Shown piece by piece: positions 1 through 7,360 of a DNA stretch of 22,315 bases. The DNA comes from Chara braunii (lineage: Eukaryota > Streptophyta > Charophyceae > Charales > Characeae). The position numbers were made by a program, and so were the translations under genes. The notes under the pieces are model-generated. The model saw only the letters and a program-made list of their open reading frames with translations, had not been told where the DNA came from and made no database searches. Location of the stretch: positions 2,512,885-2,535,199 of the forward strand of contig BFEA01000177.1 of assembly GCA_003427395.1 (NCBI GenBank), written 5' to 3'. Each line of letters begins with the position of its first letter. The first letter of the stretch is position 1.

Positions 1-41
<41 letters not shown>
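1..41. repeat. Poly(T) run at window start
   Basis: The first 41 bases are uninterrupted T, followed by the near-palindrome GCCCACTTGGGC. Read on the - strand this is a poly(A) tract, as expected at the 3' end of a retroposed element whose body would lie to the right, or of an element cut off by the window edge. No coding remnant of such an element was recognised next to it. It could equally be a plain homopolymer. Confidence 0.8.
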
Positions 42-42
<1 letters not shown>

Positions 43-213
43 GCCCACTTGGGCTAGTAGCGATCCCCAATTCAAAGCCAAAATCTCTATCCATGTGAAG
101 AGAGCACAAAGCTCAAACGGAGAACGCCGAATAAGTATGTATGCACAAGCATGTGCGACCAATGGTGATGGATGGAAACTAGGTCCTGCCGGGGGTGGTA
201 ATGACTTCTAGGC

Positions 214-471
214 CCTGACAGTGTGTAACGGGTGAGTGTTGTTCAGTGGTAGGGAGAAATCCCACTGGCAAAGAGGATTGGGATTAAGCCTCTGAATATG
301 CGCGTGTTTGTGGAGAGGTGCAAACAATTGTGATTGATCTGCTTTTCTGCATCTCTGCGTGGAAAACGTCAAGATTCGGCCACTTATTCCAATCCTCTTT
401 GCAACTGGGATCTGGCCCTTAGGCGTGAGCACAATGACCACTGTCAGCTGTGGGTGCTGTTCCCTGTCAGG
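214..471. repeat. Imperfect foldback (MITE-like or miRNA-precursor-like hairpin)
   Basis: The best-matching arms are 261-281 and 389-409, which are reverse complements at 19 of 21 positions, including 14 consecutive bases (GCAAAGAGGATTGG). Pairing continues inward with bulges (GAGAGGTGCA near 313-322 against the complement of TGCATCTCTG near 348-357). It also continues weakly outward to CCTGACAG (214-221) facing CTGTCAGG (464-471). Two short ORFs overlap it on opposite strands; neither resembles a known protein. A small foldback transposon or a decayed hairpin RNA locus are both possible. Confidence 0.5.
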
Positions 472-725
472 TGTGAATCCTGTGCCCTAACTGAAGAGGA
501 CTTTCGATCTTGTTCATGCACCATGCTTGACACCATGCTTGAGAAGAACGCAGCGGCAGCGGCAGCAGTATAAGAATACTTAAAGAAAGGAGTACTATGT
601 CTGAGGCATGGTTTGCGCCGTTTCAAGTTTCAAGGGGCAAAAAAAACACTCTAAATGGACTTTTCTTTGTTGTGGCGGCAGTTCGGAATGAGCAAAAATA
701 ATAACAAAACAGCCGTATTGTTTTT
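472..725. other. Unassigned stretch
   Basis: Nothing recognisable apart from a short GGCAGC-type triplet run near 551-569 and A-rich patches. Short ORFs here are not credible. Confidence 0.5.
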
Positions 726-740
726 GGGAAAAGTTATAAG
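726..740. repeat. Sequence matching the MULE-like terminus
   Basis: The string GGGAAAAGTTATA (726-738) is identical to the first 13 bases of the left end of the transposon at 1598. It is also preceded by a T-rich stretch, as that element is. It may be an orphan terminus of a related element. No matching opposite end or target-site duplication was found. Confidence 0.3.
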
Positions 741-772
741 GGAGGGAAAATAATTTTTCAGGCCGCATAGGG

Positions 773-1276
773 GTGCCAAGATGCCATGGAGGTTCCTTTG
801 AGGGCCTCCCAGATGTTTGGCCCCGCAAAAGAACACAATGGTTTTCTATTTATGCGTGTCATCCTGGTGGGACACCTGTATCCTCCTGGGGACTGCAGCT
901 AGGAGAACTGCGATACAGGTACAATTTGCGCATGCGGAAGAGACAAATCAGAGGTGCCATCCTGTGGACCCTATGGAACCTCAGAAATGCGAGAGTGTGG
1001 AAGGGGGAAGACCTTACACCGCCAATGGCAAGGGCCGAAATTAAATACGCTATCAAGCAGGCTATCTCGGCCGATTGGGAGTATCGGGTGCAAAAACAGG
1101 GTTTCTTGGCAAAGGCTATCAAGTGGTTTTGTTGCAGATGCATTGGGATGCTTTCTCGGGCCTGGCTAGAGTGGACACTCAGCTGGACAGCCCACCGATG
1201 TTGCGATTCTCTACCTTCTTTGTATAATATGTTGTATGAGACCTTAAGAGTTCTTTTACATAGTGAGAATGGTTAG
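773..1276 (+). pseudogene. 3' remnant of a LINE ORF2 (C-terminal RT-associated region)
   Basis: An open frame of 167 codons. Residues of about 53-100 contain ILWTLWNLRNARVWKG. This fits the helix that follows the zf-RVT zinc finger at the C-terminus of plant L1-type ORF2 proteins, where the pattern is a tryptophan-rich segment, then RNA, then V/F. The - strand LINE in this window has the equivalent segment AFWLLWLARRDKRFKG (about 12466-12419), but the two are clearly different families. No RT or zinc-finger cysteines are present upstream, so the element is 5'-truncated, as expected for target-primed insertion. The first ~50 residues are uncertain. About 230 bp of possible 3' UTR follow, with a perfect palindrome TGAGCAATTGCTCA at 1424-1437 and a T-rich end near 1451-1485. 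Confidence 0.55.
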
Positions 1277-1588
1277 CACAGTAGTTCACAGCTTGTGTAA
1301 CAAAGTTGTGTGCAACAAAGGTGTGAGAGAACAGTTGGGTGAATCTCTGGGTATGTAGTTGATTGTACTTTGAATGAAACATTGAGAAACAGGATAGCCG
1401 GTATGCTACTGGGGTTACTGCTCTGAGCAATTGCTCATCTAGCTAGGCTGCTTTTCCTTTTCCTTGTTTTGGTTTTCTTTTTGTTATGACTAACCACCCA
1501 AGACAGGTCTTTTTGCTGTGGTAGGGTAATAACTTCTCCAAAGCTCATTTTTGGGGATAACTGGTACAAAGCGCCCACGCCAAATCCT
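1277..1588. other. Possible LINE 3' UTR and flank
   Basis: No gene. It holds the 14-bp palindrome at 1424-1437 and a pyrimidine-rich tract at 1451-1483. Either could belong to the 3' UTR of the truncated LINE just upstream. The LINE/host junction is not clear. Confidence 0.4.
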
Positions 1589-1597
1589 TTTCTGTTT
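1589..1597. repeat. Left target-site duplication of the MULE-like element
   Basis: TTTCTGTTT, immediately outside the left TIR; identical to 2440-2448. Confidence 0.75.
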
Positions 1598-1705
1598 GGG
1601 AAAAGTTATATAAGCTCCCCGCCGCAAAACCTTTGTACCGATTTCTCCCCAAAATGGTCTTGCTGCATTTGAGGTCCCCCAATAACTTTTCTGTTATTCT
1701 TGCTC

Positions 1706-1767
1706 CCCCGGTCTGAGGCTGGTAGGGCCGGTAGGGCCGGTAGGGCCGGTAGGGCCTCAGACCGGGG
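1706..1767. repeat. Hairpin in left TIR with four GGTAGGGCC repeats in its loop
   Basis: The 14-base arms CCCCGGTCTGAGGC (1706-1719) and GCCTCAGACCGGGG (1754-1767) are perfect reverse complements. The region between and overlapping them holds four exact 9-bp units GGTAGGGCC (1721-1756). The opposite TIR has the same hairpin idea in weaker form around 2303-2330, with a single unit. Confidence 0.85.
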
Positions 1768-1916
1768 CTGCGGCCACGGCAGCTTGATAACCAAGGCTCA
1801 AGTTTCCGTTCCGGTAGTCACTTCGAATTTCCAGCCGCCAGCCAACCCAGTTGTACGTGGGCGATATTCGGGTTCGGTACATTCGAATGGGCATAGCATA
1901 CTCGCGTGCGCACTTC

Positions 1917-2257
1917 CTTCACCTCACCTGGGCCCGATTCGAGAAAGATACATCCAAGAAAGTGCAAGTGTGCCGCAGGTCCGAAAATGACTTCCCGCCA
2001 TTTTTGCATAGCGGGCGGCCCATTACGGGGCCGGAGGTACTTGGGACTTCACCTCACCTGGGCCCGATTCGAAAAAGATACATCCAAGAAAGTGCAGCCA
2101 AGAAAATGCAAGTGTGCCGCAGCTCCGAAAATGACTTCCCGCCATTTTTGCATTGCGGGCGTTACCGGCCCAGTACGGCCGGAGGTACTTGGGCCTTCAC
2201 CTCACCTGGGCCTGATTCAAGAAAGATACATCCAAGAAAGTGCAAGTGTGCCGCAGG
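1917..2257. repeat. Internal tandem repeats of the MULE-like element
   Basis: Three copies, each beginning CTTCACCTCACCTGGGCC: 1917-2046 (130 bp), 2047-2194 (148 bp) and 2195-2257 (partial, running into the right TIR). The second copy is longer because a short CCAAGAAAGTGCAG-like stretch is duplicated within it and because of a small insertion near 2160-2172. Each full copy includes CTTCCCGCCATTTTTGCAT. Confidence 0.85.
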
Positions 2258-2439
2258 CCGAACGGAAACTTCGAAAAGAGCCAAGCTTTTCAGCTTCCGC
2301 GGCCTCAGGCCCGCTCTGAGGCCCTACCGGAGAGCAAGAATTACAAAAAAGTTATTGGGGGACCTCAAATGCAGCAAGTCCATTTTGGGGAGAGATGGAT
2401 ACAAAGGTTTCGCGGCGGGGAGCTTCTATAACTATTCCC

Positions 2440-2448
2440 TTTCTGTTT
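2440..2448. repeat. Right target-site duplication of the MULE-like element
   Basis: TTTCTGTTT, immediately outside the right TIR; identical to 1589-1597. Confidence 0.75.
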
Positions 2449-2693
2449 TGGTATTAGTTACATCCAACAAGCATCCAGGAGAAAACAAGTGCACGCAAAA
2501 CCAATGCTCCAAAATGAGGAAGATGGGAAGATGGGAAGAGGAGACGAAGAGAAGGGAAAGCAACGACACGCAGAGATGATAACCCGAATGCGACGGGTGG
2601 GCAATAGAATTAATCAAGAAGAAACAGCCCATGAAACTTGAACGAAAATAGGCAGCATGCCTGTAATCGGAGTAGCGCAGGTCGAGTTTGTTG

Positions 2694-2753
2694 GCGTACG
2701 ACCCACATGTTTCGTCCGGCCGCCAGAGCCAGACTCATCAGGGGTCTAATCGC
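2694..2753 (-). ncRNA. Type I hammerhead ribozyme, copy 1 (cleavage base missing)
   Basis: The architecture matches copy 2: CUGAUGA at 2741-2735, stem II GUCUGGC with GCCGGAC (one G-U pair where copy 2 has G-C), GAAA at 2713-2710, palindrome ACAUGU, and stem I GGGUC with GACCC (all Watson-Crick where copy 2 has a U-G pair). One base is missing between GU and GGG (2705/2704), which is where copy 2 has its cleavage nucleotide. This copy is therefore probably slow or inactive, although the fold is preserved. Confidence 0.68.
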
Positions 2754-2868
2754 GAAGTGATGAACGCGACGAGTGGGCGATAGAATTAATCAAGAAGAAA
2801 CAGCCCATGAAGCTCGAACAAAAATGTCGGCATGCCCATAATCGGAGTAGCGCAGGTCGAGTCTGCTG

Positions 2869-2929
2869 GCGTACAACCCAACATGTTTCGTCCGGCCGCC
2901 AGAGCCGGACTCATCAGGGGTCTAGTCGC
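2869..2929 (-). ncRNA. Type I hammerhead ribozyme, copy 2
   Basis: Read on the - strand, the core order is: stem I strand with GACCC; CUGAUGA (2917-2911); stem II of 7 bp, GUCCGGC pairing with GCCGGAC around a 7-nt loop; GAAA (2889-2886); a minimal stem III in the palindrome ACAUGU (2886-2881); then the triplet GUU, and stem I strand GGGUU pairing back with GACCC. Stem I extends past an internal loop with CGC/GCG. All invariant core bases are present. The predicted cut falls after the - strand base at 2880. Stem III alone is too short to be stable, so activity probably needs two ribozymes pairing through ACAUGU, as known for other short-stem-III hammerheads. Confidence 0.75.
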
Positions 2930-2938
2930 GAAGTGATG

Positions 2939-3774
2939 TCAAAACAGTGTGAGTTGCTATCCTAAATATTGGAAACGTAAAACAAAATCGTCAATTTTGA
3001 AAACCGAATCAGATACTGGTTCGTCATAATCGGAACACAACCCCAATACGCAAGTCGTCACTTAGCCAACTGACCCAAACAAAAGCAAGAGCGGGCCCAA
3101 CAGCCCAAGACAAAGGAAGAAGGGTCCACCTACTCCAGCGGGCAACCAAAGGGAAAGTCTGATGCCCCTCTCTCGAGAAAGCAGTGCCCCTACCCAATCA
3201 GGGCAGAAGAAGAGGGGCGTCACTCCAATGAACCAGGACTGCAATCACGGCAGATGCTCACAGACGCTGGATGGGAGGATGGGCATTCTTCAGAGCTGCA
3301 TGGGAACCGTACTCGGGCATATTGTATGTGGCAGAACAGCCAGGGAACTGGCTATGGGCCCACGCCTTCGAGGGCACCGTCAACCATCTTGACGACCGAC
3401 AAGAATCATAACGATCAACAGGACAGGCATAATTAACGAAATGGATTCGGTACAACTGCCTTGGTGAAGATCACGGTTTGTTCCCCCACTGCTGAACTCT
3501 CATGTCATAGTTAGATTTACCGAAAGACTCTGTTGACACAAGGTTTGAACTGTTAATATATAAATATATTGACCTTAGGATAACATGTAAAATAGCAACT
3601 AGAATGAGACACTAGTAGAAGTGGTTTAATTTTTTTTTTCCTCATAATATAAATAGAGATCTCTCTCTTTCTGATATGGACAGGAGCAGGTACTGACGTA
3701 ACTCACAGCCTTGATATAAGGGACACAGTGGTATAAGACATTTATGTGACAGGAAAAGATACGTTCTCACCTCT
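2939..3774. other. Gene-free stretch
   Basis: I see no protein relic, RNA gene or repeat structure beyond AT-rich patches (3555-3575, 3625-3655) and a short CT run (3660-3672). Short ORFs between 3062 and 3455 on both strands have no recognisable motif. Confidence 0.5.
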
Positions 3775-3982
3775 GCCCACTCATCGGGAATATGGTACTG
3801 CAACTTGAGAAGACAAAAACAGAATACCTTATGCCCGCTTCTCGGGCCAACTCATAGACAACAAGGATTCACCTTCATTCCTGCCCGCTTCTCGGGACAC
3901 ACGGCTCCGCCCGCTCATCGGGAATAAGGAACTACAATTTGAGAAGACAAAAGAGAATACCTCTAGGCCCGCTTCTCGGGCC
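3775..3982. repeat. Run of five CCCG/CGGG mini-hairpins in a partly duplicated block
   Basis: Five short inverted repeats of the form CCC(G/A)C-TTCT/TCAT-CGGG lie at about 3775-3788, 3833-3848, 3883-3896, 3909-3922 and 3966-3982. The last has a 6-bp stem GGCCCG/CGGGCC with loop CTTCT. They sit in an imperfect direct duplication: 3775-3880 resembles 3909-4016 (shared TTGAGAAGACAAAA, AGAATACCT and ATTC-CCTTCATTC segments), offset about 134 bp. Confidence 0.7.
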
Positions 3983-4483
3983 CGTTCAGTGATAGGAAGG
4001 ATTCGCCTTCATTCTTGACAAAAGTTCACATGACACTTTGACAGAAGGGATAACTGAAGGGGGGAGAATAGAGATGACGATAAGTAAATCGAGAGGGGGA
4101 AGTACACTAGGATAGAACAAAACAATGCTCTGAGTGCTTTTACCTTTTGTTTCTTTTTTCTCTCTTTTTTAGGAGGAAGCGAACTTTGGACGACTGTTAT
4201 AGCAGTATTTTGATCTCATGACGGGGGTGGGGCGACAGGGTGCGTTATGCCTCCCGGCAAACACCCCTCCTGTGAAATCAAAATTTTTTGAGTTCAACAA
4301 CCACCCAATCTGATGCATGCGCTCTCTGGTGGTCACCAGGATTGATACCTCCTTGACCCATCATACTGTCTGACTTTCTGTTTCTTTGAACCTTTGTTGT
4401 ACTATGCTTGCCGGTGATAAGCGACCGGACAGCCCCCAGAATAGATGGGGCTTGTGTGTGAGTGTTGTTGTTTTTAAAAAAAA
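3983..4483. other. Unassigned stretch left of the gypsy relic
   Basis: It holds a purine run (4057-4106) and a pyrimidine tract ending TTTTTTAG (4139-4173). A small CCCC/GGGG hairpin lies at 4434-4450, and an A/T junction at about 4471-4484 marks where reverse-transcriptase homology stops. A - strand frame runs on to 4278, but this part matches no domain I know. Confidence 0.45.
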
Positions 4484-5719
4484 GAAAGGTGCCAGGAGCA
4501 TTGCAAAGGCCGAAAGGCATCACCACAAACTCGTACCGACCATACCTGGTCTGAAAAGCGTTTTTGTGTTGATCCTCGGGCTGAATCGCATTGTGATGGT
4601 ACTCGGACTTCAGATGTATTTTACTGAAGTACCGGCACCCTAACACTCTATCTAGCAAGTAATCGATGCTTGGTAGGGGCTCTTGGTTCTGGACAGTGAT
4701 GGCATTGAGGCCCCTATAGTCAATGCACATCTTCAGAGTTCCCCTCTTGTTTGGTACGAATAGGACTGGAGATCTATAAGAGGAAACACTCTGCCGGATC
4801 CACCCCTTCTCTACGAGTTTCTTGAGTTGTCGATGAAGCTCATCAAGCTAGCCTGGAGACATCCGATAGATCCTACCTTTTGGGATGCTTGACCCGAGGA
4901 TAATCTCTATTGCGTGGACGACCTCCCTCTCAACAACCCCTTTGGGCTCTTCAAATAGATCAGGGTACTTGGCAGCTACTCCCTCTATCTCTGGCGACAT
5001 TTCACTGGTTCGCCTGCTGCAGAAACATAGACTAGATACATACCCTCCTCTGGATCGTGCTTATAACAATTATAAAACACGGCCGCACACATGCATCCGT
5101 GGGACTCGATCAGGCCACTAGCTTTGAACTTACGTAATCTGGCGGTCCCTCCACCTGACACAGTGTGTTTGACCACTTTTCGGTCCCAATCAAACTGGGG
5201 TTGTGCCACGGAGAGGTAATACATACCTAACAAGATATCCATAGGGAGATCATCACTCACTAGGAACGAGACGCGATGTCTCAATTCCCCTGCCGCGTAC
5301 GGGAAAAGACACTCAATATCCTGAAGGTAGTCGTTGAGTACCATGCGCTGTTTGTTGGTACAGGTCGACTCAGGCGTTGCACTTGCCCCTATAAGCGCAA
5401 CCTCTCAACATATGCGCGACTAATAAAGTTTCGTGTCGAGCAAGTGTCATAATAGGCCCCGACCTTGCGGCCGAAGATGACTACCTCGTGACGAACATCT
5501 CACCCTTAGGGTTTTTTGCCAATGTCGTCCAAGAAGCTAGGGGGTTTGATCTAGACCACTCCTCCCCTAGCTCCTTTAAGGACTGAAACACATTCATCGA
5601 ATAGAGGCTTGATGGGTCTGAATGTGTTTGCGGGACACCGATGAAGTCAGTAGCTTGGGCCATCTCTCGAGATGGTGAGAGTGTGTCCACCACCTCAACC
5701 CTAGCAGGAACGACTACTA
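4484..5719 (-). pseudogene. Ty3/gypsy pol fragment, copy A (protease and start of RT)
   Basis: Order on the - strand: a linker (5693-5481), a retropepsin-like protease (about 5470-5100), then RT (about 4850-4484). The protease shows AYYDTCSTRNFIS at 5457-5419 and the C-terminal DILLGMYYL motif near 5240. The active-site triad reads D-T-C instead of D-T/S-G. The RT is recognisable by GWIRQSVSSYRSPVLF, MCIDYRGLNAIT and VVMPFGLCNAP. The motif A catalytic Asp is His (4614-4616; FSKIHLKSEYHH). RT homology stops at about 4484, before motifs B and C. RNase H and integrase are absent. Breaks: a stop after RLRL (about 5394), frameshifts near 5495 and 4995, and a stop at about 4848 in place of a Glu codon. 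Confidence 0.8.
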
Positions 5720-7360
5720 TTCCTACTGGCCCGACGTGTTTCCCGGAGCACTGCCAGAACTGCTGGTCACGTTGCTACCTACGGGAGCGGAGGATCCCAA
5801 CGCTTGCCCCATCATAGGCCGAATCTTCTCGATCACCTTCTTGTTGCAGCACTTAAATTGGTTATGGCCATATTGACCACAACGAATACAGACCTTCTTG
5901 TTGTACCTGTCTCTCCACACGTTCTCTGTGAGACCCGCTTTCTCCCATGGAGGAGCATTAGGGTCTACTTGACTCCTAGACCGGGAACCTCCACAGACCA
6001 CGGCGTCTACCGGTCGCCTTACCTTTCTGAACTGAGGCAGCGACTACTCCACCCCCTTAAGTCTCTACGCTGCCTGCCTCTAGTCTCTAGACCCGCTCCC
6101 GCCTGGAAGTCGCCATCCAACTCGATGGTAGAACCATCGTTGTCTACGAACATAATGCAGCCCTTCGCCGTCCAGTTGGGAGGTAGTGACTTTTTCCTAC
6201 CATCCGTCGTGGGTGTCTGTCCATGCCCTATCTTTGCTTCCAGGTTTAGGGCCTTCTTGCTAAACAAAGGGAAGTTGTGCATGTTGATGTCGGCCTCACC
6301 TCCCAACTGATTCCTCAGAGGCATAGGGAAGCATCTCAGGTAGAAGGTGAGTAAAACTTGGGGGTCATAGCGCACCCCAGGGACACAGATAAGACGCTCT
6401 ACTGCGTCAGTGGCCTTTCTTACTAACTTAAACTTCCTGTTGTGCAAATTCATGATCGCATTAGTGGCTTTTTGAGCCTCTTGAGGATCATGCCGCCTGT
6501 CTTCCACCAACTTGAGGAAGTCATTCAATTTCTGGTTGACCGCCTAAGCGCGAGAGTCATGACCGTATCCCTGTAACTAGCACTCAACCATTTTGCTGCA
6601 CTCCCCTCTAGTTAGGAGACAACCACAAACACTTCCTCGTGGGGCAAGGTAAATTTACACTTTACGTAGACTGGCACTGACCTTAACCATGTGTCGAGGT
6701 TCTTGCCCCTCTTGTCCCTTTTGAAGAGTTTAGGAGCAGAGATGGCCGTCTTTGGAACCCACTGACCTTGTCCCAGCACCTGTCCAACCCCAGGCTGTGG
6801 ACCTTAGGGACCAGGTTGCTGCACCAGTTGCTGCAGAGGCTCTGTACCCTGCGGCTGTGCAGGCTGCAAGACCAGGCTACCCGCTTACGACAACCTGTGG
6901 CGGAGGTTAGGAAAACGTTGTCTGTACAGGAACCTGTACAGCCGGACCTGTTGAGAACCCTCCTGCTGATGGCATACCTAGGGAAACAGCTTGAACCGAT
7001 ATTGCGGAGACATATGGGGATACCCTAGTTACCAGCGGGACATAAGGAGGAGGTTGTATAACGGGCCAGGCACCGGGCCCGGACAGCGATGGTGCTGCCT
7101 GTGCTCGCCCGACCAGCAAGGCCTGACTCTGCTGGATGTCGTGAAGGAGAGCCTTGTGGAGGTCCCGCATCTCTACAACACCTAGTAGGGTTGTCCACAA
7201 TGTCCTCACATCTGCATTCATGTGTGTCAGGTCCATTCGCTCTAACTCACTGACATCTGCTTGTCTCCGCTGCATCCTAGCTCTTCGTCTAATCATTCTT
7301 TCCTTCTCCGCCTTTATCTCCCCTAAAGCCTTTTGTAGTTGTGCCTCCTGCAGTGTTGCC
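5720..7360 (-). pseudogene. Ty3/gypsy gag, copy A, broken
   Basis: Gag is the structural polyprotein that packages element RNA. The recognisable pieces, in - strand order, are: an N-terminal coiled/basic part (7296-6907, with RRRARMQRRQADVSEL and TLWTTLLGVVEM); the central gag domain (6528-6019, with LRCFPMPLRNQLGGEA); and the C-terminal zinc knuckle (6001-5723). The knuckle is intact, C-X2-C-X4-H-X4-C as CIRCGQYGHNQFKC at 5890-5849. Frameshifts or stops separate the pieces near 6900, 6545 and 6010. The N-terminus is missing: the copy begins abruptly at 7360, where it is fused to RT sequence of copy B. It matches copy B along its whole length, roughly 85-90% by eye. Confidence 0.8.

Larger units (their letters stand above)
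1598..2439. mobile_element. Non-autonomous MULE-like transposon with long TIRs and 9-bp TSD
   Basis: The left arm (1598-1814) and right arm (2258-2439) are inverted repeats. From the outer ends they run GGGAAAAGTTATATAAGC against GGGAATAGTTATAGAAGC, then shared CTCCCCGCCGC, AAACCTTTGTA, AAAATGG, TTGCTGCATTTGAGG, TCCCCCAATAACTTT, and at the inner end AAGTTTCCGTTC. A 9-bp direct repeat TTTCTGTTT flanks the element exactly (1589-1597 and 2440-2448). TIRs near 200 bp with a 9-bp duplication fit the Mutator-like superfamily. No transposase is present, so it would depend on an element elsewhere. The interior is mostly tandem repeats. ORFs across it, including one of 242 codons, are artefacts of the repeats. 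Foldback elements are the alternative. Confidence 0.8.
2587..2938 (-). mobile_element. Two tandem 176-bp hammerhead-bearing repeats (retrozyme-like)
   Basis: Copy 1 is 2587-2762 and copy 2 is 2763-2938, about 90% alike by eye, in direct orientation with a 176-bp period. Each contains a complete hammerhead-ribozyme core on the - strand (separate entries). Retrozymes described in plants and animals are non-coding tandem repeats of a few hundred bp with hammerheads that cut multimeric transcripts to monomers, which circularise. This layout fits that class. No coding capacity and no clear TSD was seen. A hammerhead satellite or a Penelope-like element terminus are alternatives. The left border is blurred: 2568-2586 looks like a degenerate continuation of a further copy. 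Confidence 0.7.

Noticed and set aside
1851-2579. 242-codon + strand ORF with repeated motifs
   Set aside because: It runs across the transposon's tandem repeats and right TIR, and its peptide repeats only mirror the DNA repeats. Not a gene.
3775-3982. CRISPR-like array
   Set aside because: Repeats are short, spacing is irregular, spacers are themselves partly duplicated, and the context is eukaryotic.
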